Shown here: in pieces, positions 37,195 to 45,375 of the stretch
How the letters are laid out: each line of letters starts with the position of its first letter
How positions within the stretch are numbered: the stretch's first letter is position 1
Assembly: GCF_959020145.1 (NCBI RefSeq)
Contig: NZ_CAUEQY010000005.1
Location: 1 to 64,000 of the forward strand
Direction of reading: 5' to 3'
From: an uncultured Bifidobacterium sp.
GTDB taxonomy: Bacteria > Actinomycetota > Actinomycetes > Actinomycetales > Bifidobacteriaceae
DNA: 64,000 nt
Position numbers and translations under genes: made by a program
Notes under the pieces: model-generated
Databases searched by the model: none
Told to the model about the DNA's origin: nothing
The model's input: only the letters and a program-made list of their open reading frames with translations

Positions 37195-38676
37195 ATGGTT
37201 CAACAGCATTTCGACATCGCTATCATCGGAGCCGGCCCCGGCGGTTACTCTACGGCACTGCGTGCCGCGGAACTCGGCAAATCGGTGGCGTTGATCGAAC
37301 GTGACGGTACGCTCGGTGGCACATGCCTCAACCGCGGATGCATCCCATCGAAGGCATTGTTGACCGCCGTGCATAGCGTCGAAACCATCCATAACGCCGA
37401 ACGCATGGGCATCAACGCCACGCTGCAGAGCATCGATTTCGGCAGATTACGTGATTTCCGCGTCTCCACCGTGGAAACGATGACGAAAGGGCTGACGGGC
37501 CTGCTGGCGCATCGCGGCGTCACCGTATTCCGCGGTTGCGCGGCATTGCAGAACGCGCATACAGTACGTGTCACGCCGGCTGAGGGGGAGACGCAGGTAT
37601 CGCGGTCCGTGGAAGCCGGCGTGTTCGAACCGGTTGAAACGGAACTTGCGATCGATGCCGACGACGTCGTGTTGGCAACCGGATCGCGTCCGCTTGCGTT
37701 GCCTGGAAATCCGTTCGCCGGCGCGCTGATCGATTCCACCCAGGCGTTGGAGCTGAATACCTTGCCCTCCAGCGCGGTGATTATCGGTGCGGGTGCGGTG
37801 GCATTGGAATTCGCGTCGCTGTGGAATGCCGCCGGTTGCGAAGTGACACTGCTGATTCGTAAGGACCGCGTGCTGTCCACATGGGAACGCCGTGCTTCGA
37901 TGACGCTGACACGTGAGCTGAAACGCAGGGGAGTGAACGTGATCGCACGCACCGCGGTGGACCGTGTCGACACTGGCGCGAACCTAGGGGCCACTGTGCA
38001 CTATCGGCAGGGCGATTCCGATGAGGACCGCACCGCTTACGGCGAAGTGGTGCTTGCCGCCATCGGACGTGTGCCCAATACCGACGCCGACTGGTTCCGC
38101 TCCAGCGGCCTGAAGCTCGACGAACGAGGATACGTGACCGTCGACGGATACGGACGGACGAACCTTGATGGCGTGTGGGCGCTGGGAGACATCACTCCAG
38201 GTCATGCGCTGGCCCACCGCGCCTTTGAACAAGGCATCACCATCGCTGAGAAAATCGCCGGAGCCGATCCAAAACCCGTGCTTGACGACACCGTGCCACA
38301 GGTGGTGTTCTCTTTCCCCGAAGCAGCAAGCGTCGGATTGACGCTCGACCAGGCAAAAGCGCGCGAAGACGTGGTCGAGCCGAAGGAGACGGCATACCCG
38401 ATGCTGTCCAACGCGCGCATGCTGATGAGCGGGGAAGGCGGATCGATGACCGTCGTCAGCGGTGCGTTTGCGAACAATCCTGATATGCAGGTGGTGTTGG
38501 GCGTGCACATCGTCAGCCCAATAGCCAGTGATTTGATAGCGGAAGCCGAACAGTTGGTCGGCAACCGTGTCCCGCTTGCCGATGCGGCACGGCTCATCCA
38601 CCCGCATCCCACGTTCAGCGAGACGCTCGGTGAGGCGTTGCTGAAAGCGGACGGACGCCCGCTGCATACGAGATAG
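37195..38676 (+). CDS. Dihydrolipoamide-dehydrogenase-like flavoprotein
   Basis: A 493-residue FAD/NAD disulfide oxidoreductase. FAD site IAIIGAGPGGYSTALRA; redox disulfide GGTCLNRGCIPSKAL; NAD site VIIGAGAVALEFAS; FAD second site GVWALGDITPG; the C-terminal HPHPTFSET supplies the active His. These are the Lpd-type signatures. No lipoate-dependent complex genes are nearby, and bifidobacteria ferment by the bifid shunt without pyruvate dehydrogenase, so the true partner is unclear. MVQQHFDIAI at 37195 is preferred over ATGs at 37171 and 37123. Confidence 0.87.
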   Translation: MVQQHFDIAIIGAGPGGYSTALRAAELGKSVALIERDGTLGGTCLNRGCIPSKALLTAVHSVETIHNAERMGINATLQSIDFGRLRDFRVSTVETMTKGLTGLLAHRGVTVFRGCAALQNAHTVRVTPAEGETQVSRSVEAGVFEPVETELAIDADDVVLATGSRPLALPGNPFAGALIDSTQALELNTLPSSAVIIGAGAVALEFASLWNAAGCEVTLLIRKDRVLSTWERRASMTLTRELKRRGVNVIARTAVDRVDTGANLGATVHYRQGDSDEDRTAYGEVVLAAIGRVPNTDADWFRSSGLKLDERGYVTVDGYGRTNLDGVWALGDITPGHALAHRAFEQGITIAEKIAGADPKPVLDDTVPQVVFSFPEAASVGLTLDQAKAREDVVEPKETAYPMLSNARMLMSGEGGSMTVVSGAFANNPDMQVVLGVHIVSPIASDLIAEAEQLVGNRVPLADAARLIHPHPTFSETLGEALLKADGRPLHTR

Positions 38677-38771
38677 GCGGAGTAGAATAGCGCAGTCGCA
38701 CCATAAATGGCATGGTTCCTGATAAACTATCGTCCCAGTGTGTGTAACCGAACCGTCAAGCGAGGAAGTCG

Positions 38772-39560
38772 ATGGCAGATAAAGCAGAGAAAAAGAAGCA
38801 GAAGAAGCAAGGCACCATCAGCCAGATCATCCAGATCTTCAAATACACCCAAGCTGAGGATAAGGCGCTTCCGTGGCTGTGCGGTGGCGTGTTCGTGGCA
38901 CCGATTGTCGTGTTCGTCGTACTGGGCGTCATATTCAAGTGGCATGTGTTCAGCTGGATCCTGTTCATGATTCTTGCCGTCATGCTGGGCGTGCTGTTCG
39001 CCACCATGATGCTCACCAAGCGTGCCGACAAGGTCGGCTACGCCAAGATCGAAGGTCGTCCCGGTGCCGCAGTAAGCGTGCTCGGCAACATCAGCAAGGC
39101 CGGCTTCAACTTCCCCCAGGAACCGGTGTGGATTGACCCGAAGACCAAGGACGCCATCTGGCGCGGTACCGGTTACAACGGCATCTATCTGCTGGGCGAA
39201 GGCGATTACAATCGCGTCAAGCGAGCCATGGATCGTCAGGAGCAGCGCATCAAGGGCGTGACCGCCGGCTCCGAAATCCCGGTCTACCGTATGTACGTCG
39301 GCACCGGCGCAAACCAGACCCGCCTCAAGGACGTGCGCAAGACGCTGCTCAAGTTCAAGAGCTACCAGCCGACCCATCACAAGAACAAGCTGATGGCCGC
39401 CATCCATCCGAGGACTCGTTTCGTGCTCACCAAGACCGAGCTCACGGTGCTCAACGAGCGCCTGCGTACCCTGCAGCTGAAGAACGGCATGAGCGTGCCG
39501 AAGGGCGTCGACCCGATGCATCCGCAGCGCGTGAGCCGTCGCGCCATGCGCGGCCGCTGA
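38772..39560 (+). CDS. DUF4191 membrane protein
   Basis: A 262-residue actinobacterial protein. A lysine-rich start (ADKAEKKKQKKQGT) is followed by two membrane helices (about residues 35-80) and a basic soluble part. Family recognised by TISQIIQIFKYTQAEDK, MLTKRADKVGYAKIEGRPGA and the C-terminal MHPQRVSRRAMRGR. Function unknown. CAAGCGAGGAAG precedes the ATG. It lies directly upstream of glnA, separated by a strong terminator. Confidence 0.88.
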   Translation: MADKAEKKKQKKQGTISQIIQIFKYTQAEDKALPWLCGGVFVAPIVVFVVLGVIFKWHVFSWILFMILAVMLGVLFATMMLTKRADKVGYAKIEGRPGAAVSVLGNISKAGFNFPQEPVWIDPKTKDAIWRGTGYNGIYLLGEGDYNRVKRAMDRQEQRIKGVTAGSEIPVYRMYVGTGANQTRLKDVRKTLLKFKSYQPTHHKNKLMAAIHPRTRFVLTKTELTVLNERLRTLQLKNGMSVPKGVDPMHPQRVSRRAMRGR

Positions 39561-39585
39561 CGGTGGAATCGCATTATTCCGTTGA

Positions 39586-39620
39586 AAAAGCTCCAATCGC
39601 GTCGTGCGATTGGAGCTTTT
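39586..39620 (+). terminator. Terminator before glnA region
   Basis: AAAAGCTCCAATCGC pairs perfectly with GCGATTGGAGCTTTT around GTCGT: an intrinsic terminator for the DUF4191 gene. Confidence 0.92.
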
Positions 39621-39738
39621 CCTATATTCGAAGCCATACGTGTCCATTAATTGACACGCCGCTGAAGGGCGTGACGCGACCGTTCGTAACACTTGAATCC
39701 CCATTTTTCGCGAAATCGCATTTCGAATATGTCATTAC

Positions 39739-39754
39739 GAAACATTCTCGTAAC
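39739..39754 (+). promoter_or_regulatory. Candidate nitrogen-regulator site before glnA
   Basis: GAAAC-ATTCTC-GTAAC matches the half-site spacing of the actinobacterial GlnR consensus (GTnAC and GAAAC with six-base spacers). It lies 76 bases before the glnA start codon in an otherwise AT-rich leader. Only one full pair is convincing, so the call is tentative. Confidence 0.3.
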
Positions 39755-39829
39755 CCAAATGGCGAGTGAGCGAAACGCGCGACCATAGACTAAGAGCCTG
39801 TAAGTAACTTATTCGAAAGGAGCGGTCCC

Positions 39830-41266
39830 GTGACTGCACTTGAAACCAAGGCTGATGCTGAGGCCCTTATCAACAAGGAAGGCATTGAGTATGTCTCCGT
39901 TCGCTTCACCGATCTGATCGGTGTTCAGCAGCACTTCACCGTGCCGGCAAGCGAATTCCTGAAGGACGCCTTCACCGACGGCATGCCGTTCGATGGTTCT
40001 TCCGTGGAAGGCTTCCAGGCCATCAACGAGTCCGATATGAAGCTGGTGCCGGACGTTTCCACCGCATTCATCGATCCGTTCCGCAAGCACAAGACCCTCG
40101 ACGTGGCATTCTCCATCGTCGACCCGCTGACCGACGAGCCGTACTCCCGCGACCCGCGTCAGGTTGCCGGCAAGGCCGAGGCTTACCTGAAGTCCACCGG
40201 CATCGCCGACACCGCTTCCTTCGCTCCGGAAGCCGAGTTCTTCATCTTCGACAAGGTGCGCTTCGAGAACAGCATGCAGCGCTCCTTCTACGAGGTCGAC
40301 TCCATCGAAGCTCCGTGGAACTCCGGCGTTGACGTTGAGGAAGACGGCACCCCGAACATCGGTTTCAAGAATCGCGTCAAGAAGGGCTACTTCCCGGTTC
40401 CGCCGATTGACCACACCCAGGATCTGCGCGACGACATGGTCGCCAACCTGCAGAAGGTCGGCCTGATTCTCGAGCGTTCCCACCACGAGGTGGCAGGCGC
40501 TGGCCAGCAGGAGATCAACTACCGCTTCAACTCCCTGCAGCACGCAGGCGATGATTTGATGAAGTACAAGTACGTCGTCCACGAGACCGCAGCTCTCGCC
40601 GGCAAGGCCGCCACCTTCATGCCGAAGCCGATCGCAGGCGACAACGGCACCGGCATGCACTGCCACCAGTCCCTGTGGAAGGACGGCAAGCCACTGTTCT
40701 ACGATGAGAAGAACTACGGTGGTCTGTCCGACCTCGCCCGCTGGTACATCGGCGGCCTGATCAAGCACTCCTCCTCCGTGCTCGCCTTCACCAACCCGTC
40801 CCTGAACTCCTACCACCGTCTGGTTCCGGGCTTCGAGGCTCCGGTCAACCTGGTATACTCCGCTCGTAACCGTTCCGCCGCCATCCGTATTCCGCTGGCC
40901 GGCACCTCCCCGGCTGCGAAGCGTATCGAGTTCCGCGCTCCGGATCCGTCCTGCAACCCGTTCCTCGCCTTCTCCGCACAGCTGATGGCAGGCCTGGACG
41001 GCATCCTGAACCACATCGAACCTCCGGCACCGGTCGACAAGGACCTGTACGAGCTGCCGCCGGAAGAGCACGCTGGCATCAAGCAGGTTCCGAGCTCTCT
41101 GGCTGAGGCCATGGACGCCCTTGAGGAAGATCACGACTTCCTCACCGCAGGCGACGTCTTCACCGACGACCTGATCGACACCTGGATCAGCATCAAGCGC
41201 GGCGAGATCGACCAGGCTCGTCTGGCCCCGACCCCGCTGGAGTACGAGCTGTACTTCCACATCTGA
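39830..41266 (+). CDS. glnA: Type I glutamine synthetase
   Basis: A 478-residue GSI enzyme making glutamine from glutamate, ammonia and ATP; it forms dodecamers in the cytosol. Motifs are DGSSVEGFQAINESD, FAPEAEFFIFD, HHEVAGAGQQEINYRF, MPKPIAGDNGTGMHCHQS and NRSAAIRIP. The C-terminal KDLYELPPEE carries the Tyr adenylylation site of the GSI-beta type, so it may be regulated by adenylyltransferase. Start is GTG with GAAAGGAG upstream. Codon use is strongly biased, suggesting high expression. An integrated element begins 15 bases after its stop. Confidence 0.97.
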   Translation: MTALETKADAEALINKEGIEYVSVRFTDLIGVQQHFTVPASEFLKDAFTDGMPFDGSSVEGFQAINESDMKLVPDVSTAFIDPFRKHKTLDVAFSIVDPLTDEPYSRDPRQVAGKAEAYLKSTGIADTASFAPEAEFFIFDKVRFENSMQRSFYEVDSIEAPWNSGVDVEEDGTPNIGFKNRVKKGYFPVPPIDHTQDLRDDMVANLQKVGLILERSHHEVAGAGQQEINYRFNSLQHAGDDLMKYKYVVHETAALAGKAATFMPKPIAGDNGTGMHCHQSLWKDGKPLFYDEKNYGGLSDLARWYIGGLIKHSSSVLAFTNPSLNSYHRLVPGFEAPVNLVYSARNRSAAIRIPLAGTSPAAKRIEFRAPDPSCNPFLAFSAQLMAGLDGILNHIEPPAPVDKDLYELPPEEHAGIKQVPSSLAEAMDALEEDHDFLTAGDVFTDDLIDTWISIKRGEIDQARLAPTPLEYELYFHI

Positions 41267-41280
41267 TAGTCGGAACCCCT

Positions 41281-41303
41281 GAGCCCTACTGCCGACTACG
41301 TTT
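41281..41303 (+). repeat. Left attachment-site-like direct repeat
   Basis: GAGCCCTACTGCCGACTACG plus TTT. The same 23 bases with one mismatch recur at 45733-45755. It lies just downstream of the glnA stop, where flanking AACCCCTGA and TCAGGGTT also form a possible glnA hairpin around it. Confidence 0.75.
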
Positions 41304-41324
41304 CAGGGTTCAGTATAGGTACTA

Positions 41325-41345
41325 GGTGCACTTAAGGTGTACTTA
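41325..41345 (+). repeat. Paired GGTG(C/T)ACTTA repeats, left
   Basis: GGTGCACTTA at 41325-41334 and GGTGTACTTA at 41336-41345, 22 bases inside the left repeat. The same paired motif recurs upstream of the integrase gene, as expected for integrase arm-binding sites. Confidence 0.5.
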
Positions 41346-41419
41346 CGTCCGGAAAAGACACGACCCCCGCACGACTCGAAGGAGCCATGCGGGGGCCGTG
41401 TCGTATCCGTCGGGCCCGT

Positions 41420-41662
41420 CTATTGGGGCCGTTCGGGCAGGGATGAGATCCAGTCGTCGAGGTCACGCCGGCGGATGCGTTTGGTCGACGAATGGGCGTA
41501 GCAGGCGATGAGCTCGCCTTGGCGTATGGCCTGGCGGACGATCTTCTCGTCCAGTCCGGTCAGGGCGGCCGCTTCGGACACGCCCAATAGCGGGCGGTGC
41601 TCGATGGGCACGTAGGGTTTCTCCTTGGGGCCGGCCGTGGATGGTTTCCTCGAATCTGTCAT
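41420..41662 (-). CDS. Helix-turn-helix excisionase-like protein
   Basis: An 80-residue protein with a MerR/excisionase-type DNA-binding domain: LLGVSEAAALTGLDEKIVRQ, then AIRQGELIACY and RRRDLDDWI. Such proteins bend att DNA and favour excision by a tyrosine integrase. It sits beside the left attachment repeat while the integrase sits near the right one, so the two are at opposite ends of the element. The start MTDSRKPSTAG gives a short disordered N-terminus. Confidence 0.75.
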   Translation of the reverse strand: MTDSRKPSTAGPKEKPYVPIEHRPLLGVSEAAALTGLDEKIVRQAIRQGELIACYAHSSTKRIRRRDLDDWISSLPERPQ

Positions 41663-41733
41663 GCCATGTGGCTATGCGTCGCGGGACCGGGCGCCATCGA
41701 CGGGAAAGTCTTCTGGAACGCATGGAGGCCGGC

Positions 41734-42305
41734 ATGGACGACGGCATCGAAAGAAAACCAACCAGACCGTATATCTCTTCCAACCCGGGCTTCTACCGCG
41801 AGGCCGGTCCCGTCGACTGGCTTCGCACGCAGGAGGGCGTTTGGCTCCGTTCCACGTTCCCGTTCAATTCATGCTGGACGCTGGACGTCTCGCGTATGGG
41901 GCCGCGCTGGCCGTGCCGCCGGTCCTGTCGCGGCTGGCGATGCTGGAACGCTACTACCGGGACCGTTCGGTCGGATTGCCGGCGCGTTGGACGCCCGCGG
42001 AGGCGCATGACAACGCGGTGGCGAACCTGCCCGCCACGGTCCGCGCCGTCGCCGCGTCGCTGCTGGTCGACAGGCTCACCGTGATCGACCGCGGCGGCGG
42101 CGTCCTGTACGACGGCGCCGATCCGGACATGTTCGCCGGACAATGGGAGCGCGGATTCCACAGGCCGTTGTCCGCCGTGGAGACGGCCGACGCGCGCATG
42201 CGGCTCGCCAGGATCGGATCGTTGCGAAGCGTGCCGGGCGTCGGCACCGCATTGTCCGACCCGGTGGTGGCGTCCATCCGCCGGAGCCTCGACGACTTGG
42301 CCTAG
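41734..42305 (+). pseudogene. Unknown element gene, apparently frameshifted
   Basis: The ATG at 41734 has GGAGG at ideal distance and opens a coding-like frame (MDDGIERKPTRPYISSNPGF, then REAGPVDWLRTQEG). Around 41850-41880 that frame turns into Arg/Trp/Cys-rich nonsense, while another frame becomes protein-like (MLDAGRLAYGAALAVPPVLS, LAMLERYYRDRSVGLPARWT, ending RRSLDDLA at TAG 42303-42305). The simplest reading is one gene with a single-base deletion. I do not recognise the family; no enzymatic motif is visible. It converges on the next minus-strand gene. Confidence 0.45.
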
Positions 42306-42908
42306 AACCCGCCACTGGCGGCACACGTCCGCGAACGCCGCCAACCGCTCGCGTTCGCAGAGCGCCGCGAATGTGGTCGGCATGATGGCCTTCGACCGCC
42401 TCTCGGCGCGTGCGCGTTCGGCGTCCAAGCCGTGCGGCCGTTCCGGCATCGCCGTGCCGTCGCATGCGGCCGACATCACATCCATGGCCCAGTCGTAGAG
42501 CGTGGCGGACGGCGACAGGGACGTGACGCGGGGAAGCGTGGCCATGGCGTCGGCCATGCCCCGCCAGTTGAGCGTTTCGGCGGCTTGGGCGAACGCGTAC
42601 CGCGTCTGCCGGTGGAGGAGATGGTCCGGCGCGTCGGAGTCGGGTTTGTACGCCTCGAACAGGCGTTGGAACGCGCCGTCGTCCACGGCCGTCGCGGCGA
42701 ACCGGCGCGCGGGCGTGGCGTCCGGGCCGAGCCGGTGGGCCAGTGTCAGTCCCGCGGGTACGGGGTGGACCTCGGCGGCGGTCAGGTGCTTGCAGAGCAG
42801 TCGCGGCGTCTGTATGCCGTAGGAGGCGCCGTGGTAGTCGATGCTGACGATGATGCCGACGCCATGGCGGTCCGCCATCGCGCGGCCGAACATTGCGAAG
42901 TCTCCCAT
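41793..42908 (-). CDS. Unknown element protein with run-through C-terminus
   Basis: The part from 42908 to about 42302 reads as real protein (VGIIVSIDYHGASYGIQTPR, LEAYKPDSD-type segment, AIMPTTFAALCERERLAAFA, ADVCRQWRVLG). Beyond that the frame continues to 41793 but is only the antisense of the opposing gene (His/Arg/Gln-rich). A stop (TAG within CTAG at 42302-42305) lies one base out of frame just there, so a one-base change probably removed the original end. The ATG at 42908 is chosen over the GTG at 42917. Function not recognised. Confidence 0.45.
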   Translation of the reverse strand: MGDFAMFGRAMADRHGVGIIVSIDYHGASYGIQTPRLLCKHLTAAEVHPVPAGLTLAHRLGPDATPARRFAATAVDDGAFQRLFEAYKPDSDAPDHLLHRQTRYAFAQAAETLNWRGMADAMATLPRVTSLSPSATLYDWAMDVMSAACDGTAMPERPHGLDAERARAERRSKAIMPTTFAALCERERLAAFADVCRQWRVLGQVVEAPADGRHHRVGQCGADARHASQRSDPGEPHARVGRLHGGQRPVESALPLSGEHVRIGAVVQDAAAAVDHGEPVDQQRRGDGADRGGQVRHRVVMRLRGRPTRRQSDRTVPVVAFQHRQPRQDRRHGQRGPIRETSSVQHELNGNVERSQTPSCVRSQSTGPASR

Positions 42909-43094
42909 GCCGTCCACTCTAGCGTTGTTTCGGTCTTTTCTCCCATGCGTTCGCCCGTGATGCCGTCATGCCTTGTCGTCCGCGGGGCCGGTGCCGGATG
43001 CCATGTGGCCTCGGGCGTGGGGCGTCGCCTTTGGCGATGTGTTCTCGCGTGTTTTTTGCGGTATGCCCTTGCTGTTTCGCCGATTTGCGGGGAC

Positions 43095-43110
43095 ATACCT
43101 TATATGGTAT
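43095..43110 (+). promoter_or_regulatory. Candidate operator/promoter of toxin-antitoxin pair
   Basis: ATACC-TTATAT-GGTAT is an inverted repeat that overlaps a TATA-like -10 (TATATGG/GGTATA) only 10-25 bases before the toxin GTG start. This is the usual arrangement for autorepression by a toxin-antitoxin complex, and leaves a very short leader. Confidence 0.45.
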
Positions 43111-43120
43111 ATTTGCGGGT

Positions 43121-43486
43121 GTGTGGAAAGTTGAATTGGAACCCATAGCCGATTGGCTGAACACGCTCGACCATAAATCGCGGGTGCAGATACTCGCCGC
43201 CGTGTCATTGTTGGAGGAGCAGGGGCCTGACCTCAAACGTCCGATAGTCGGCAAGATAAAAGGGTCGAGCCTCATCCCCTCGATGAAGGAGCTCAGGCCC
43301 GGATCTTCCGGTAGAAGCGAGATACGCATACTGTTCGTGTTCGATCCGAAGCGGAAGGCGATCATGTTGGTGGGCGGAGACAAGCAGCGGAAATGGGACA
43401 AATGGTATCGGAAGGCCATACCTGAAGCCGAACGGCGCTATCTCGTATGGCTGGAGGAGCGGTACGGAAAGGAGACGGACCGATGA
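43121..43486 (+). CDS. HigB-like (Gp49-type, RelE superfamily) toxin
   Basis: A 121-residue protein beginning GTG (MWKVELEPIADWL). LDHKSRVQILAAVSLLEEQG, MKELRPGSSGRSEIRILFVF and LVGGDKQRKWDKWYRKAI match the phage-derived Gp49-like/HigB toxins, ribosome-dependent mRNA nucleases. The longer upstream frame to 42968 is Cys/Arg-rich and rejected. Toxin precedes antitoxin, the HigBA order, and their genes overlap by ATGA. An inverted repeat lies over the promoter. It could stabilise the element in the host. Confidence 0.85.
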   Translation: MWKVELEPIADWLNTLDHKSRVQILAAVSLLEEQGPDLKRPIVGKIKGSSLIPSMKELRPGSSGRSEIRILFVFDPKRKAIMLVGGDKQRKWDKWYRKAIPEAERRYLVWLEERYGKETDR

Positions 43487-43791
43487 GCTACACACCGGAG
43501 CGGTTCATGGCCGACAGCGGCATCACCCGCGACGAGGTCGAGGCCGAGAAACGGCGCATGTTGGAGGAGATCCGGCTCTACGAGCTCAAGGAGGCCCGCA
43601 AGGCCGAACACGTCACCCAGAAGCGATTGGCGCAGGCCCTGGGGGTCAGCCAGAAGAGGATAAGCGTCATCGAGTCGGGCGACGTGGACCATATCAAGGT
43701 GGACACGCTGAAACGCTATCTCGAAGGCATCGGCGGAACATTGCACGTCACCGCCTCCCTGCCCGGAGGCAAGGAGCTGCGGCTCGTCTGA
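43483..43791 (+). CDS. HigA-like HTH antitoxin
   Basis: A 102-residue XRE-family DNA-binding protein. The helix-turn-helix is VTQKRLAQALGVSQKRISVI followed by ESGDVDHIKVDTLKRYLEGI. The ~45 N-terminal residues are charged and helical (DEVEAEKRRMLEEIRLYELK) and probably wrap the toxin. Start ATG overlaps the toxin stop, with GGAAAGGAG ahead. It should neutralise the toxin and repress the pair. A hairpin with TCTTTT tail follows. Confidence 0.88.
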   Translation: MSYTPERFMADSGITRDEVEAEKRRMLEEIRLYELKEARKAEHVTQKRLAQALGVSQKRISVIESGDVDHIKVDTLKRYLEGIGGTLHVTASLPGGKELRLV

Positions 43792-43871
43792 GACCCGCAT
43801 CCGGCGTCATCCCCGGTTGGTCGGCGCGCGACGGAAGATCATGAAAGTCCCCATGCCATTCCGCGCCCATG

Positions 43872-43905
43872 GCCCACGGCCTTGCCGAATAGGCCGCGGG
43901 TCTTT
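43872..43905 (+). terminator. Terminator after toxin-antitoxin pair
   Basis: GCCCACGGCCT pairs with AGGCCGCGGGT around a nine-base loop, then CTTTT. It ends the antitoxin transcript just before the converging integrase. Confidence 0.7.
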
Positions 43906-43911
43906 TCGCGC

Positions 43912-45219
43912 CTAGCCCTCGATGGCCCTCTCCACGCCGTCGGTGGCGGCGACGAGCCGGTCGAGCTCGACGTGCGTGTAGATCTCGTTCGTCGTGCTGA
44001 CCCTGCTGTGGCCCATGATGGCGGTGCGGGTCACGTCGTCCAGTCCGAGCCGGTTCAGGATGGTCGCGGTGGTGTGGCGGGCGGAGTGGGGTACGTACTC
44101 GTGGCCCAGGCCGACGCGGTCCAGGGCCCGGTACCAGCGCCTGCGCTCCACGCTGCCCGTCAGGGGCAGTCCCTCGTCGTCGTGGAACACGAGCCCGTCG
44201 CCGTTCACGCCGTGGCGTTCGATGTAGGCGAGCAGCTGGTCGGCGAGGGCCTCGGGCAATGGTATGGCGCGGCGGCCCTTCTCGGTCTTGGGGCGCGTGC
44301 GGTACATGCCGTTGCCGAGCGGCGTGCATTCGACGCCCTTGGGCAGTCCCTCGACCTCGCGTTTCGTCAGGTGCTGGGCCTGCCATTCGACCAGGATGAT
44401 GAGCCGGCCGCCGTCGCGCCTGAGTTCGTCTTCGGTCAGGCCCAGCCGTTCGCCCTGGCGCATGCCGGTCATGAAGGCCAGCATCCACATGAGCCGCCAG
44501 GTGTCGTCGGTCTCCGCGGCGATGAGGTCGGCGGCCTGGTCGGGCGTAAGGGCGGCGCGTTCCTTCAACGCCACGCGGGGCGCGGTGCCCTTGACGGCGG
44601 GGTTGCGTTCGATGACGCCCTCCAATACGGCGTCCTCCAGGGCCTTGTGCAGGGTGCGCCACGCGCTGCCCGCGGTGCCGGAGCTTTTGCCCTGCTCGTC
44701 CATGACGTAGCGTTCCATGCGGCGGAAGTGCGCGGGCTTGAGCTCGTCGAGCCTGACGGCGCCGATGGAGGGGACGATGTTGTTCGCGATGACGGACGCG
44801 TACGTGCCCTAGGTGCGGGGCTTGAGGCGCGGCTTGCACACGTCCGTCAGCCAGTGGTCCATCCATTCGGCCACGGTGGGCGGCCTGACGTAGCCGACGC
44901 GGTGGGTGCGGTCGAACTCGGCCAGCTTCTCCTTGAGTCGCGCCTCGGCCTGCGAGCGTGTGCGTCCGAAGCCGGACACACGGTGGTCCTTGCCCGTCAG
45001 CGGGTCGGTCACCGTCGAGTACGCCCTGTAGCCCTTCGGCGTGGCCGATATGCCGCCGGTGCCGCGTGGCCGGCGCCCGCGCGTCTTGGCCGACACCCTC
45101 CCTTCCAGCTTCGCGGCGATTGACTTCAGGTCGTCGTCCATGAGTATCAGCGGTTCCATGGCGCCGGTCGAGTCGACCAACGTCAGCGTGTATCTCGGCA
45201 TGTGTTCCGTTTCGTCCAT
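43912..45219 (-). pseudogene. Tyrosine integrase split by one amber codon
   Basis: A phage-type integrase reading continuously in one frame from 45219 to 43912 except for a single TAG at 44809-44811. Upstream part: AP2-like arm-binding N-terminus (ATPKGYRAYSTVTDPLTGKD) and VAEWMDHWLTDVCKPRLKPRT. After the stop: GTYASVIANNIVPSIGAVRL, then the catalytic domain with Arg in TGMRQGERLGL, His-x-x-Arg in PHSARHTTATIL, and His/Tyr in IMGHSRVSTTNEIYTHVEL. All catalytic residues remain, so a single point change inactivates it. The 3' part may restart at ATG 44718. Coding otherwise intact, suggesting recent loss. Confidence 0.88.
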
Positions 45220-45246
45220 GCCGTTTCGCTATGCGGCCATCCGCCA

Positions 45247-45268
45247 GGTGTACTTATTGGTGTACTTA
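45247..45268 (+). repeat. Paired GGTGTACTTA repeats upstream of integrase
   Basis: GGTGTACTTA at 45247-45256 and again at 45259-45268, 28 bases upstream of the integrase start. The second copy continues ACGTC exactly as at the left end of the element. Likely integrase arm-type sites or an integrase operator. Confidence 0.5.
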
Positions 45269-45335
45269 CGTCTGCCGGAGATAGCCGGATATAGCAGGAA
45301 AACGGCTTCCGGTTTCATCCTCGAAACGAGCCGAT

Positions 45336-45375
45336 TTCGTTGGAAAATAGCCAAAAACGGCGGTTTTCCAACGAA
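45336..45375. repeat. Perfect 12-base inverted repeat
   Basis: TTCGTTGGAAAA (45336-45347) and TTTTCCAACGAA (45364-45375) with a 16-base spacer. It overlaps the apparent 5' end of the Fic remnant and is not followed by a T-tract, so it may be an operator or a scar of rearrangement rather than a terminator. Confidence 0.6.

Noticed and set aside
39809..41260. 483-residue minus-strand frame opposite glnA
   Set aside because: Pure antisense of glutamine synthetase.
41267..41345. tRNA gene at the integration site
   Set aside because: I looked for a cloverleaf and CCA-like end around the 23-base repeat at both copies; none is present.
42968..43120. 51-residue N-terminal extension of the HigB-like toxin
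   Set aside because: Cys/Arg-rich, crosses the promoter-operator palindrome, and family members begin near the GTG at 43121.
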